The notes under the pieces are model-generated. The model was not told where the DNA came from, ran no database searches, and saw nothing but the letters and a program-made list of their open reading frames with translations. Both the position numbers and the translations under genes were made by a program. From positions 21,400,001-21,464,000 of the forward strand of contig OX327697.1 of NCBI GenBank assembly GCA_946807835.1: a stretch of 64,000 bases of DNA, read 5' to 3'. Shown piece by piece: positions 12,566 to 26,900 of this stretch (positions are counted from its first letter, which is position 1; the number at the start of each line of letters is the position of its first letter). Origin of the DNA: Ailanthus altissimus (taxonomy: Eukaryota; Streptophyta; Magnoliopsida; Sapindales; Simaroubaceae).

Positions 12566-13039
12566 ACCCTTTCTTGATTTAAAATCTCTTCAAGAAGCTT
12601 TTCATAATCAATCCATACTAACACTCAATTTACTTAGCGTTATCTCCAGTTAAGTATTTGCACAGACTTAACTCATCTTAAGTTTATGACTTTAGTCTCT
12701 AAGGATAGGAATGCATCTTTCCTCGGGTAGCCTTTGTATTGCAATCTCTCATGTCACTCTTGACACTATGATCACAATCTCTCGGTTGTTGAAACCTATT
12801 TTTTCCAGGAGCACCTTTACCATAAATTCTCTTTAGACCCCTATCACTTCGGTAAGCAATTCTCTAATGCTGCCTCTTGGTTTGTATTCCTTCAACAACA
12901 CATATTGAGCCAACTACAACATTCACGTCAAGCATATATAGTCCATTGTACTTCTTATCCTTTATTATTACCATAGATCCTTTCATCATTTTTAGTATTC
13001 ATTTTTTTGCTTTAAATGAGCACCCACTTGATTTAGCAC

Positions 13040-14050
13040 TTATAGGGGTATCGAATTCTTCCTAATGCCAAAAACATGTCGTACACCAAGTAACTTTTTA
13101 ATTGTTTCATCATGTATCCTCAATCTTATACTATATATTCTCATGACTTCACAAGTCATATCATTACATATTAGAACTTTATTGCCCCTAATGGTTCTAT
13201 AATTGGTAAATAAATATTTACCATGATATATATAATAACTACAACCAAAATCAAGAATCCATTCACTAACATACTTCCCATCAGAAGTTACCAAGAATTT
13301 TGCAATCTCATAATCATCTTTATAGACTATTACAACATCTCCACTTGTCATTGTTTTGGACAATCTCTTATCAAGTGCCTTTCTTTCTTACAATGATAGC
13401 ACTTTTTAGATTTACCTTTTGATTGGTTGTTCTTTACAACTATTCCCCTTGCAACCAAACCTATTACACTATCAAATTCAAATCTTTTCCGTAATTCTTT
13501 TAATTTCAACGAGGCTTTAACATTATTTATTATTAAAGTCTTTTTTCATATATAAGTATATCCATGAAGTATTGATAACTTAGAGGTAAAAAACACAACA
13601 AGATAATTTTCTTATTTTCATCTTAAATCTTGATGTCAATAGTCTCAAGATCTATGATTATCTTATTAAAGGCGTTAATGTGGTCCTTAATTAAAGATTT
13701 TTCAGCCATAAATAAGTGATAAAACTTCTTCTTGACATACAGATGATTCACAAAGAACTTCATCATGTGAGAGCAGCAAGCTTCTGCCAAAGAACTATTG
13801 TCATCTTCTCTCTAACCACCTCCTTAAGAACTTCATCACTCAACGACAGAACTATGGTACTGTAGGCCTTCTTCTAAATAGTTTCTCTATCAGCCTTGAA
13901 TCCAAATATCTTAGGTTTCTTCTCTTCGCTAATTGTTATTTGAGTCTCTTCAATGGCTAAATCTAACCCTTAACTCACTAATAAAGTAATAACTTCCATC
14001 TTCCATGGATTGAAATCATTTTATTCATTAAACTTCTCTACTTCATACCT
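13040..14050 (-). pseudogene. Copia gag/protease remnant, copy 1
   Basis: On the minus strand, a zinc knuckle of form C-x2-C-x4-H-x4-C (near 13365-13410) is followed by an open stretch 13363-13040 with the protease region. The usual DSG catalytic triplet reads DFG here (in WILDFGCSYY), a disabling change. Further on, VRHV and the pre-integrase motif are visible. Upstream gag (13420-14050) is interrupted by several stops. Nothing beyond the pre-integrase region remains. Confidence 0.8.
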
Positions 14051-14286
14051 ATAAGTCACCTTATATAAACAACTTATGTTCTTTGATATACCACAAATTT
14101 AATATAATTAATTTTCGCTTATATACCACTTGTTAGGTTTTTAGCATGCACTTTAAAAATATTTTAACCTATGAGTCACCTTATATAAACAACTTATGTT
14201 CTTTGATATACCACAAATTTAATATAATTAATTTTCGCTCATAGACCACTTGTTAGGTTTTTAGCGTGCACTTTAAAAATATTTTA
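14047..14286. repeat. 120-bp exact-period tandem duplication across an LTR/primer-site junction, copy 1
   Basis: 14047-14166 and 14167-14286 differ at only a few bases. Each copy holds the minus-strand primer-site region and the first 36 bp of the LTR (TGTTAGGTTTTTAGC at 14131 and 14251). Copy 2 has the same pair at 31027-31146 and 31147-31266, so it predates the large duplication. Confidence 0.9.
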
Positions 14287-14379
14287 AGCGCGTGCGAAAG
14301 AGTTTATCCATAAGTAAAGTAAGAATAATAAAATATTAAGATAAAGAGATAAAACAATCACTCAATCACACAAGAAAAT

Positions 14380-16458
14380 TATTGGGGATCTAATATACGT
14401 GGGTGTATACATGTGCAATTGTATTTATTACCTAAAATACATATCATATATATATTTAACGCGGCAGAAGCTTTAAAACATACAGTAAACACAATTAAAT
14501 AATATATTAATCATATTAATATATTAGAAGGGTTGAGAAATCACCTAAACGTATAAAGTTATATACGTATATCCTCGAAGTCTGCATGGAGACCAATTCG
14601 TTGGCAGTTCTAGTCATTAACTCGGTGGGCTTGGTGAGCTAGAATAGCAGCCCCATATTCCAGCACGAGATTAACTCTTAAACCTAAAATAGCCAATTAT
14701 GTGTATTATTCCTTTTCTCTAAAAGGATAAAAAATAGAAATTGAAATAATTCACAATTGTTTCTCTCGGTACAATAAAAATGAAACAATTTTATTTTTCC
14801 CTTTTTTTTTCTTCTTCTTTCTCAGCACATTTTCATTTCCTTTCTCTTCTCCATTTTCCATCTCCAACACACACACTTCTACCTTCTCTCACACACAATC
14901 TCAAAATATATATATATATATCTAATATAAATATAATAATAATAATAAAATATATTATATAATATTATTAATAATATAATATAATAATAATAGATGTTAG
15001 CTATTTGGCACCATTAATAAAATAATATTAAATAATATATTATAATAAGATATTTTGATTATTTAACAATTAAATAATTAATGTATAAAATAACCATTTT
15101 ACCCCTTATGAATAGTTATCAATTATACCTTGGGTCTCACCAAATCTCACACTTAGGTAAACTCAACCGAGGGTTTACAATGCGCCATATGTCCTTATAC
15201 AATTAGTAAATAATAATTATTAACTAATTATTGTATTTAACACTTAAATACAGACACACACGCATTTTTGTGGTAGTGCTGGATGTTGCTGGATTAAGCA
15301 ATTTAATCTAGCACGATACCCTAGTGCATAACGAGTACACTCTATATCGCGGGACTCCTTAGGTCCATGCTCGATTTGTCAAATGAAACTATTTCATGAG
15401 TCCGTGAACATTCAGTGCGTTGAACCATATAAGTTGAGGCTATAACACATACGTATAGTCCTTCCGTCATGATATCCTGGATGTGTTGGGGATATAGATT
15501 ATCATCGTCAAATCCCCATGTGCTCATCCATGTCTTATCCCCAGACTTGTATCTCACTGAACAATATATGCAAACTCTTTTGCCATATTGTTCCACCCTA
15601 GTGGAAACTCTTTCCCATAATTAATGCTTGTGGCCATAAGACTTTTTGAGATATAGTCTTGAAGCATCTAGATATCTAACTCCCAATACGAGCTGACGGA
15701 TCTCATATTTGTACACACCGAACTCTATAAGTATCGGACCATACCCAGAGACACTCAGCAGTCACACCATGAAAAGTCTGTGACATCCGTGAAACCAAAG
15801 TATGGTAGATTACTTACAAGCCTACTGTGGCACTCAGGTCAAAGGACCACATATACTACTCAACTCAAGAGGACCCTCCGTTGACGGCTGACATAGGATG
15901 TTTATCGAAGGCCCCCGTGAGTCTGTCCTATATCCAATCCTAATTAGATACCCATATGTCAACATGAGCTCCAAGCTCATAGTCGACTAGGAATGACCAT
16001 CTATACCGTATAGGTACGACATACGCTGATCTATATAAAAGTATCCATTGACAGACCTGCATTGGCAAAAATAGATCAGGGACAATATTCGAGAACATAT
16101 TTACGCAACTGATATTTCCTAGCACCTGATTGCAACTCTTGTAACTATACAGTTACTAGTATATTCTCGGGTCTATATTCTATTTAAGACAAGGCCCCAA
16201 CTCTTGAATCTTCGCTGAGTATTATAACTAACTAACAATTAACTGTACTAACATTTAGTATTTATATCTCTCAGCGTGGCTAACTGTAGGCCCTTATCTA
16301 AACTCCTTTAGATCTGATCTGAACTCATTTAAATTGTACAATGTCTATAATGTTACATTGCATAGTATCATATAAATAAGTATTAGCGATTTAATGAGAA
16401 TGTACGCATGTATAAATACATAAATATATATACATTCAGGGATGTACCAACCCTAACA
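14380..16458. mobile_element. Solo LTR (2.08 kb) nested in another LTR, copy 1
   Basis: The host LTR sequence is broken exactly here, with AAAAT on both sides (14375-14379 and 16459-16463). The insert begins TATTGGGG and ends CCCTAACA, consistent with an LTR starting TGTTGGGG in which the second base mutated. There is no internal retroelement coding region. The short frames inside show no recognisable domain. Orientation and family are not determined. Confidence 0.8.
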
Positions 16459-17949
16459 AAAATTACGTTGATCGACAATAAATGTCTATATCTATAATGG
16501 ATAACGGGATTCTACCCTCTTTTATTCAGTTTACAAAGAACTCAGATCACAAATATCTCTCACAAGAGATAATTAAGGAATACAATTAATCAATAATATC
16601 TCAAGGACCTATCAATGTTTTCTTGATTATTTAGATCTTAAACACTCTTATTGTACTCTCTTGCGCAATTAGTGTTCAAGGCTCTGTAACTCTATTTTCT
16701 TTCTTGGAGTTTCTCTCTAATACTTGATTATCCTAAAGGGTTACAAGAGTTTATAGAGTATATAAAAGGTCCCTAAAAATCTTATTTCTAACTGGATTAA
16801 AAGTTCATATATCGTAGGAGTTCAAAAATCACTTTGGAATATAAACTTTTATTCAATTTTGACTCATTTGCAAGATTTTCCTTGTTGGCATTTGCAATAT
16901 TTTCATCTCTTGCAATTTTCTTATCGCTTGTGTTATTTTCATCAGCAATAGATTCTTATACCTATAAGGTAATTTCATCATTTAGAGTTTCCCAATTACC
17001 ACAACTAGAATTTTAAAGTTGATAGCTCAAACGCTTCTGCTTAGAGGCACCACCATTATATATTGTGGTCGATTTAACTATAAACTGAAATTCTTCTTGC
17101 TTATTATGGTTAGGAACACCTAGAAGAACCTCCAACTTCTAAATTAAACATTCCACTACTTGTGCACACTTATTCAACTCCTCCAATTTTGTAAGAGCCT
17201 TATCCTTTTGATCTCTCACCAACTCTTTCTTTGCCTTCTAACATTGTATGACACGTTCCTTATTTAGTTCTCTAATTTTAGTATGTTGTGCCTAGCTATC
17301 TTTTGGTTCAAACATAAGTGGCACAGATTCTCCTTCTTACTTTCTTTGTGAATGAGACTTCGCAGTTTTTGTAACTTTCTTATTTTAGAGATGATGGAAC
17401 TCCACAATATCTTTCTTGTCGCTGAACTCCTTTGGTTTAGAAGCATCAACTCTCAGTGTAGCCACTATAACTTGAGTGGTAGCAGTCTTATTTACATCGC
17501 TTACTTACATAATATCGCATTCTCTTTGGCAACTTCAAACTGTTTATACAGCTTCTCTACAAGAGAATAGACCTTCCCTTGAAAAGCCTTGGTCCAATCT
17601 TGTTACCTACTAGCATAATTCTCGATTGATGTGTCAATGAGGGAGCGTAGCTCATCCACTTGAGGATCAAAGTCTACCTTGAGCTTTTCCACTTACTGAT
17701 CTAACTTCTTATAGTGATCTGTTGCCTTTCCTACAACGCAATAAAGCTTCTCCATGCTTATGTGATTTGAACATCATGAGTCCACGATCTAATTATTTTT
17801 ATAGTAAATCTATTAGGGAATTATTGTCAAGAGTGATAGATCTTCCTCTTTTATAGCAACAAACACTTCAGCATCTCACTCATCTTCACTTTTCTTTTTT
17901 GAGTTTAAAGTGGCAATATTACCCTCAATAGAACTTTTCTTGGACCAAG

Positions 17950-18774
17950 AATCTTTTGCCATGTGATCGCTTTTCCACAATTGTAACATTTCTTTTAAAA
18001 CTTTTTCTTTTGCTTAAATTAACTACCATTACCCTAAGTCCTTTATGCTCCCTCTATTTATAAGCTATCTTCTTTATAACTCTTTGACTTTTCATTATAT
18101 CCTTTAGCTCCTCCACCAGTACATCGTTTAAAGTGACCTTTTCTTTTGTCAATGTAAAGTGATTCTTCATTGCCTTTTAATGAGACTTCACCCATTTGCT
18201 TGGAAATTGCTTCTTTATTAGCAATAAAAAAAATTAGATTCAACTAGAGATGGTTGGGTTGGTAATCCTTATATAGCAAAAACAAAACTTATATACTTAA
18301 GCCTCGAATCATGGATGATAATGCTTGTCATTCTGGATTCAGCAATAATAGCGGTTGGATCTAATGTAGATATTTTACGGCATAAGGACTTTACTCTTGT
18401 AAAGTATTAGTATATTGTCATGTTACATTATGCAATAAACAATAGCTCATTTTTTAAAAGTTGTAGTTGTATGTTATTTTGTTTGAAAAAAGTGATGCAA
18501 AAATGTCTCATGCTCTATTTAGCATCCTAGTCTTCTTTATGTACTCTAACATTTCTTCTTCAATTGTGCTCTTAATGGAAAACATAGCATTACCATCTTT
18601 CACCTTCCACTTCTTTAACGTAGCTTCGTCTGTTGGCTACTTCACTTCATTCTTATCAATGATGTCCCAAAGATCTTAGCCTTACACGTAAGACTCTATC
18701 AATGTCGCTCATATATTATAATTTTAATTATTGAGCTTATTAATTCCTTCAACTACTTGAGAATCACCCATCAT
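17950..18774 (-). pseudogene. UBN2-type copia gag remnant, copy 1
   Basis: Minus-strand ATG at 18774, then GDSQVVEGINKLNN, a typical N-terminus of copia gag proteins with the UBN2 domain. The middle retains an IEEEMLEYIKK-like segment (near 18570-18530) and the tail a zinc-knuckle start KCYNCG (near 17990-17970). Stops and frameshifts break the frame. A possible primer site, GGTAGAGCTTCA, lies at about 18855-18870. The stretch 17000-17760 also looks like decayed minus-strand coding sequence but no domain is recognised. Confidence 0.7.
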
Positions 18775-18879
18775 GCCAACAAAACTTCAATAATGTTGAA
18801 CAAGCTTGATCTCAAATTCTAAACTTGTAGAGTTTTAAACTCTTCACAACTTAAATGAAGCTCTACCAAAGTTAATTTT

Positions 18880-20240
18880 CAACATCCCAGTGTTACTTTT
18901 AACAACATTGCAATAGTAGTCTTTGTAGACTTGCTCTACTTTTACGAAAATAATCTATGCACTTTTAACTCTAATACTAAATATTGAACACAATTGAACA
19001 TAAATGAAACACTTTTATACACTAAACATAAAACTTACAATAGAAACTTTAGAAACTATCATCTTCCTCACTTACAATACAACACTCACAATTCAATACT
19101 CACACACTCTACTACCTATTGAGCTTATTATTCTTATTCAACTTTATATCAACTCTTAACACTTGATCAAATTCTTAATAATTGATTGCTTTTTATCACT
19201 TGATCAAGTTTTAAAGACTTGATGCCTAAACCAAATCAGGATTGGGGTATTTATATAAGGAATAATACTACACATCTCAAATAACATTCTAAATTTTGAA
19301 TCCCAAGTGATGTTTCAAGTAACTACTGGATTGTGAAATAATATAATGGATAATTTAAATTTTACACTATTTTATTACCCAATGATTATTTGACACATTA
19401 ATTTGAGATCTAAAATTTAATATATAATTTGAGAAGTGTAGCATTACGCTTATACTAAGTGCCATCAAATTCTAAACCACATAATTAAATATTCTAAAAT
19501 TTTCTTAACCATTTAAATTTTAAATACTTATCTCTTTATCAACTACTCTAAAAAATATCTCCACCTACCTTGAAAACTTCTATAGAACTTAGGCTTGAGC
19601 CTTATTCATGAATGTTCTATATCTTGGGCTTGAGTTTTAATTCTAAAAAACTCAATCTCTTGAGTTTGGGTCTTGATTCTGAAATATTTCGTGTCTTGAG
19701 CTTATACCTTGATCTTAGAATGTTCCATAAGTTGGATTTGTAGGATTAGATTTTATTTTTATTTTTAAATTGTGTTACAATTTTTTAACACAACTACTCT
19801 TATAAGAGAAATAAAATATTTGTAATGCCTTGAGCTATTACCAAGACTCTAACCTTTAACTTAAGACTAGAGTGCACAAGCCTTACCATCTGAACAACAT
19901 AGCCGAGGGTAGTTACCACTTTGATATAACATGTTTCCTGATGAGATGCTATATAATTAGAAGGAAGCATATACAACCAAGTACAGATCCAATAAAACAA
20001 GATAACAAGATCAAGTATCTTTGTTATTGGATAGAAAAAATTAAACACTATGGATTGCGGTCATTTTATTCTAATGTCATTGCCTGATACAATTATATAT
20101 ATATATATATAAATTGATAAAATTAAAATATATATATATATAAATTGATAAAATTATAATAGATGATCCAAAATTATATATTTTTATGCATAACTGTTCT
20201 CGAGTATATTCAATGACATGCTTTTTCTGGTATGGCTTAC
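18880..20240. other. Repeat-derived AT-rich tail of copy 1
   Basis: No gene seen. It contains an AT-dinucleotide run with a short duplication (AAATTGATAAAATTA twice, 20110-20155) that is single in copy 2. The upstream part may be LTR sequence of the preceding gag remnant, but no end could be fixed. Confidence 0.5.
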
Positions 20241-23200
20241 CTAAATCTTTCAATTCCCCGTGGTGACTTTGGCTTCAAAGTACAAATCGAATCTACTGAA
20301 ATTCAGAAAAAGTAATTACCTGGAATTAATTAATGTGAAAAATATGATTTACTGAATAATATTAGTTGTGAATAATAAGAAGGCTTAATACTGCCTGCAC
20401 AAGCTTAAATTTAATTTAGCCACAACATTGACCTTTTTTTCTTAATATCTACAATTATAAAACCCCAACTAAAAGAAAATTGCTTTTGCTCTTTATATTA
20501 CAAGAGTGCTTTCAACATAATGAGATTTGAATTCTGTGGGGAATCAGAATTTCAAATACTTTTCTGTTTTCTTCTTTGTAGACGGGCTTCTCTATTTTTC
20601 TTTTATTAATTATTAGTGGAATATCCTTGCTCCATATGTAAAACTTACCTTTAAATAAGACTGAACCATATACGTTTATTAGATCTTGTCACCCAATGGT
20701 AAGGCTGATCATCAAGTTAATTTTCAAAGAGTCCGAGATCTTCTATATATATAGTATATGATATGATTAACTAATCACTAGCTTCAGTTTCTGTTTTGCC
20801 ATATTGCCACACACGTCTATGTGAGGATGCATGGGGATGGGGTGGCATGTATTATTTTTATCTTCGATTCCTTTGACTAAAACTTCGAGGTCTTTTTAAA
20901 AATATTTTTGATTAACAGATAAATAGAACTTGGAAAAATATCGTTGGCGACACAATATTCTCCTGAGATATGGTTCAATTCCCAAAACTATCTTGCCTAC
21001 TTCCGGGCCATTGTTCTTTTTCATTAGTAGCACATCGCCTTCGTGTATAACTTGTTTTCATATGATGATGATTATTATTCTTATTATTTTGTCTTTGACC
21101 ATGTGCTCTTCCTCGCGTGCACGGCGACTTGTTACCCATTACAAATTACTAACTTAACTGTGATATTTGTCATTATTCTCGGTGAAAATGTGAGTTTGTG
21201 CTCTACCAATTCCTTACGAGCATTATTTCTCTTTCGCTCTCTCTTTCTCATCTGAGAGAAAATTTATTGCAATTTTGAGTTATGCACATTCATTGTTATT
21301 ATCATAAATCAGTTATTATATACTCCATGTATATATAGCTATTTTTATCTGAGGTCATGACTTGTTTGTATAATGATCACTGCCATACTTTTATCATATG
21401 TATTTGTCATTATATTTTATCTGTGTTGCTTGTATTAAACGACTTGCACTTGGAAGTACTTAGCCAACTCAATGTAATATTTTAATTAATGTTAGGAAAA
21501 ACTGAATTAATTGAGAACAAAAGTACTATTTATATGTTTGTATTAGGTAAAGAGTTCCAATAATTGATGCCCTTGTGGGATATCTTGCTGGCTTATCTCT
21601 TTGGTAAGTCTGCCCTATCTAAGGTATCTTCATGACCAACAAATTTGAATAGAAAAGAACATATAACAATATTATTATAGCATATCATATACAGAGGAAA
21701 TGATCGACATCCTCTTTAAGATATTTCCTAGAGTCTGTACTCTGCACGTCACTCGACCAGAAATTAACCAAAGAAAAGTTACATAAGAATACAAGTTAAT
21801 TAATAAATATCTGAAAATGTTTATGAATCCAAATCTATCTTGCAAAAGATCCCTTTTATTGACGTGAACACTAATCTCTAAATAAAAATATAAGTGATCT
21901 TAGTTGTATCACTTCACTTTTTCAGCGCATTCTTTGCTTGGATTATATGGTAAGGAGCAAAGATAAGCAAGATTGTTTCTGTGCATGTGGCTTTGATCCG
22001 CATTGTACAGATGCGCTCATTAGGCCTTCTTGTAATTATCTCCACATATTGCAACTCATAACTTGTAGGGAAATGACATCATTTGATTCATCTCTTTGTC
22101 ATCTATATATGCCCTCTAAGATTTTACATTAAGTTTGCACCTAGCACCATGTTAAGTAACTGTTTTGACTCATAAACACTACGTTAAGCCTAATATTTAA
22201 GGTTCAATGTTATAAATGTATTATTTGTGCATTGCAAGAGCTATAGAAGTTATAGCATTCAAGCATTGGTAATTTCCAATATATAATGTAGCACTCATTC
22301 GTGCATAACGTTTTAAAGCTTTATAAGGACTGGAATTGACACAAAACTCGAACATTAAATTGTGTACTATAGAAAATACTTATAAATTACTTCAAGATTG
22401 ATAATAGTAATAATAAAAACTGAAACACAATGGCAATGACATTTATGTGATCTAGTTGTGCTGTACCATTTTCATAAACAGGTTAGTCACTTGTTGAATT
22501 GGAAAAAGGATCAATATATCAAGTCATGATGAAGATCCCATTTTAATCTAATTAATATAAACTAAGAATTCACTGCTATTCCCATTAATTCTTTAAAATA
22601 AGATGAAAAAATAAACGTGGAACTTACTATTTTAATTAGCAAGTCCTGTATTCGACTAGTTATTCTATCCTCAATGCTCTCTACGGATGACAAATTTACG
22701 TAGATACCCAATATGAGAAACGAATACTTTGTTCTTCGCGAAAACTGTATACTATCAGTCATCTGCCACACAAACCATTTTAAATGACAAGCCGTTGTAT
22801 ATTAATTCCCAAATATCAGTTCTACCAATCTGCATGCAGATGCCATATATGAAGACTTGGACCATAGGAAAAGAGCGAAAAAAATCCTTCTAAAAAGTTC
22901 AATACAGTGCGTCTCCATGCAATTGAATAACAAATTAAGTGAATATAGAGCAGTTACAAAAATATCTCAAAAATATCTTCTTTCATGGAATAAATTTAAT
23001 TCAGTAATACAATATTCCCAAACAATCTTTGCCTACCTCAATGAACTTCCTCGACATATATAATAAAGTTGTCTTAGTTGTACTGCCTTGCACTTTTCAG
23101 CGCATTTTAAGCTTTTGGATTATCAGTTAATACAAGATTATTTTTTGTTTTGTTTTGTTCAAGCGCATGTGGCCTTGATCTGCCATGCAACCAGCCTGTT

Positions 23201-23413
23201 TCCATATTTAGAAATTAAGATGAGTAAGAACAAGATAAGAACTCACCAACCATGTTGTCATTTGTTAGTTTCTTTTCCATATATAGATTAATAGAATGGA
23301 AAAGGAAACCTTGTCACTTTCTTGCTTCCATCGTCTGCATGCGGCTGTGCCATCTCGTTTCATGCTACCATACTCCTATTTCAACTTTTTTTCAAGTGTA
23401 TAGGCATCGTATC

Positions 23414-23810
23414 TGTTGGTAGCTGGCACCGTGTGCCGCCAACTACATAATTGCTGGCACACGGTGCCAGCAACCAAGTTATTCTGGACAGCATGCTAAA
23501 CTCTCTCTATAAATGAGAGAGTTTAGCAATTCATTGTGATTCATTTCAAAATTTAATTTGTTAGAGAGTTTGTGTATTCTTTGAGTGATTTGAGAGAATT
23601 GAGTATATTTGGATTTTGGATTGTAAGGTTAAAACACTACAATACTTATATTCTCCATTTTAATAGTAAAAGATTATTCTATCTTCGCCCGTGGACGTAA
23701 GTTAAAAGCCGAACCACGTAAAATTTTGTGTTTGTCTTATTTTTATTTTCATTATTTTTTCTCAATTTCTCTTTAACTGTGACCCTGCATCACCCCTTAA
23801 ATTTCTAACA
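23414..23810 (+). repeat. 5' LTR of Tnt1-like element, copy 2
   Basis: 397 bp, TGTTGG to TAACA. The first hairpin has a 16-bp perfect stem (23422-23437 with 23456-23471). The TATA-loop hairpin follows. The primer-binding site TGGTATTATAGC starts three bases inside. Confidence 0.92.
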
Positions 23811-23959
23811 AGTGGTATTATAGCTTCTGGTTGAATGAGGTTACTATTCATGTATACGGTAACTATTTACGTATACAGTTACTGTTCATACGTATGGATA
23901 CTATTCACATAAAACAGTGAGAGCCGATCCTAGCAGAAAGTAGTCTGTGGTAAAAAGCA

Positions 23960-26900
23960 ATGGCGGCAAAATACGAAGTTGAGAAGTTCAATAGAGGTAA
24001 TTTTACATTGTGAAAAATGAAAATAAAAGCGATTTTAAGAAAAAACAAGTGCTTAGAAGCAATTGATGAAAGGCCCACTGGTATCACTGATGATATCAAG
24101 TGGAATGAGATTGACAGTAATGCAGTTGCTGATCTGCATCTAGCACTTACTAATAATGTGCTATCCAATGTGGCGGAAAAGAAGACAGCAAAAGAGATCT
24201 GGGATACTCTCATAAAATTGTATGAGGCCAAATCTTTGCACAACGAGATCTTCTTAAAAAGGAGATTGTATACTCTTCGAATGGCATAATCCACTTCAGT
24301 GACAGAACACATCAACAGGTTAAATACTTTATTTTCCCAACTCATTTCTTTAGGGTATAAAATAAAGGCAGGTGAACGTGCAGAGATTTTACTTCAAAAC
24401 CTACCAGATTCGTATGATCAACCCATCATCAACTTGATGAATAATATCGTAACGGACTTCTTAGTCTTCGATGATGTTACAGCTGTTGTACTGGGAGAAG
24501 AACGAAGACGAAAAAATAAAAAAGACAAACAGGAATGTTCGCAGCAAGCAGAAGCTTTGACAATGATGAGAGGTAGATCAACAGAACGTGACCCCAGTGG
24601 GAGTCAAAATCATGGTAGACCAAAATTGAGAAGTAAGAAGAACGTCAAGTGCTACCATTGTGGCAAGAAAGGCCATCTGAAGAAGGATTGTTGGGGATTG
24701 AAGAAAAGTGCAGAGGATAAACTGCAAGGGAATATTGTAAGCACCTCAGATGATGGTGAAATTTTATACAGCGAGGCAACAACAGTTGTTGAAAGCAGAA
24801 AATGGTTCTCTGATGTATGGCTCATGGATTCTGGAGCTACATGGCACATGACCTCTAAGAGAGAATGGTTCCATCAATATGAACCTACCTCTGAAGGATC
24901 TGTATATATGGGGAACGATCATGCTTTAGAAATCGCTAGAATATGATCCATCAAGATGAAGATGTACGATGGTACTGTTCGTATTATCTAGGAGGTGCGA
25001 CATGTGAAAAGCCTCAAGAAGAATCTTTTTTCATTGAGACAATTAGATAACACTTGGTGTAAAACCCAAATTGAAAATGGGACAATGAAAATTCTCAAAG
25101 GCGCGCTTGTAGTAATGAATGTAGAAAAGGTTGCTGCAAATTTATACATGCTTAATAGAGAAACACTGCAGGAAGGAGATGCATCTATTGCATCAACTAG
25201 TTCAGCAGAAGAGTCAACGATAATATAGCATCGCAAACTAGGCCATATGTTGGAACGAGGTTTGAAGATTCTCTCTGATCAAAATTTACTTCCTGGGCTC
25301 AAATCGGTTCATTTACCTTTCTGTGAGCACTGTGTCACAAGTAAGCAGCACAGATTAAAGTTCAATACATCCAGTTCTAGAAGTAAAGAAATTCTAGAAT
25401 TGATCCACTCTGATGTTTGGCAAGCACCGGTGATGTCCTTAGGGGGAGAGAGATATTTTGTATCATTCATAGATGATTACTCTAGGAGATGTTGGGTGTA
25501 TCCAATCAAGAAGAAGTCATATGTGTTTGAAGCTTTCAGAATATTCAGAGCGCTGGTAGAACTTGAATCAGAAAAAAAGATTAAGTGTTTAAGGACAGAT
25601 AATGGAGAAGAATATACTGGTGAGGATTTTATTGCATTCTGTCAATAAGAAGGCATCAAGCGGCAATTCAGCACAGCCTTCACGCCTTAGCAGAATGGAG
25701 TAGCAGAGCGGATGAACAGAACCTTGTTGGAGAGAACAAGAGCTATGTTAAGAACTGCAGGTTTAGTCAAGGCATTTTGGGCAGAAGCAGTCAAAACCGC
25801 ATGTTATGTGGTAAATCGGTCACCATCAACAGCAATCGAGTTGAAGACACCGATGGAGATGTGGACTGGGAAACCAGTTGATTATTCTCGTCTTCATACA
25901 TTTGAAAGTCCTGTGTGTGTGATGTATAATCCCCAAGAAACAACGAAGCTGGATCCAAAATTCAGAAAATGTTTTTTCTTGGGATATGCTGATGGAGTCA
26001 AGGGGTATCGCCTGTGGGATCCCACTACCCACAAGATCGTCATCAGCAGAGATGTGATATTTGCAGAAGATAAACTGCAAAGGAATGATAAAGATGATAG
26101 CACAGTGAAGGAAAATCCAGAGACTACAACGGTACAAATGGAAAATAATCAAGTATAAGAAGATTCAGATTCTTCTGAAGCAACACCAGAGCATGAAGAA
26201 CAAGAACCAGTAGAGTCTGAGGCTACAGATGATCGTCGATCAACTCATGAGAGACGATCACCATCATAGCACTCGGAGTATGTTATGGAGGCTCATGTTG
26301 CATACTGCTTTCTAACAGAGGATGGAGAGCCAACAACTTTTCAGGAGGCTTCTAAAAGTCAAGATATTTCTCTATGGATGATAGCAATGCAAGAAGAAAT
26401 TGAAGCCTTACATAAGAACAAAACATGGGAGCTGGTTGTACTATCACATGGAAGAAAAGCCATTGATAATAAATGGGTCTACAAGATCAAACGGGATGGT
26501 AATGACCAAGTGGAACGGTATCGTGCGAGATTGGTGGTGAAAGGTTATGCTCAAAAAAAAGGTATTGACTTTAATGAGATATTTTTCCCTGTGGTTTGAC
26601 TCACGACAATCAGAATAGTCCTGGTAATGTGTGCTACATTTGACTTACATCTAGAGCAACTAGATGTGAAGACAGGTTTTCTTCATGGAAAACTTGAAGA
26701 AGAAATTTATATGCTCCAACCAGAAGGCTTTAAAAAAGAAGGAAAAGAGAACTTGTTTTGCAGATTGAACAAATCTCTGTACGGTCTCAAACAGGCGCCA
26801 AGGTGTTGGTACAAGAGATTTAATTCCTATATCATCAGCCTTGGATACAACAGACTTAGTTCAGACCATTGTACATGCTACAAAAGGTTTGAAGATGATA

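Larger units (their letters stand above)
11829..16900 (-). mobile_element. Truncated minus-strand copia remnant with nested solo LTR, copy 1
   Basis: Read on the minus strand: a primer-site-like AGTGGTATATGAGC follows the LTR edge at 14131, then a gag and protease remnant, then a pre-integrase stretch, then a purine tract (AAGAAAGGGT) directly at the edge of the 3' LTR (11829-12565). Integrase, reverse transcriptase and RNase H are absent, so this is a deletion derivative. The right LTR (from 14251) is split by a 2.08-kb insertion and resumes at 16459; its outer end is not clear and is placed near 16900 by loss of similarity. Confidence 0.75.
3219..20240. repeat. 17-kb tandem repeat, copy 1
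   Basis: This segment recurs almost base for base as copy 2 at an offset of 17.0 kb. Its first 500 bp (3219-3770) differ clearly from the matching part of copies 2 and 3, with several indels. The segment 3770-5220 is nearly identical in all three copies, and from 5220 on it matches copy 2 only. Inside are a Tnt1-like copia element (6397-11343), a truncated minus-strand copia remnant (from 11829), a nested solo LTR (14380-16458) and a gag remnant (17950-18774). No host gene is recognised in the remaining sequence. Confidence 0.9.

Noticed and set aside
15385..15420. Hammerhead-like string ATGAGTCCGTGAAC in the solo LTR
   Set aside because: Only part of the core is present; stem II does not close and the GAAA element and flanking stems are missing.
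15342..15596. 84-codon minus-strand frame conserved between copies 1 and 2
   Set aside because: It lies inside the solo LTR, has no domain, and is shared only because the segment was duplicated.
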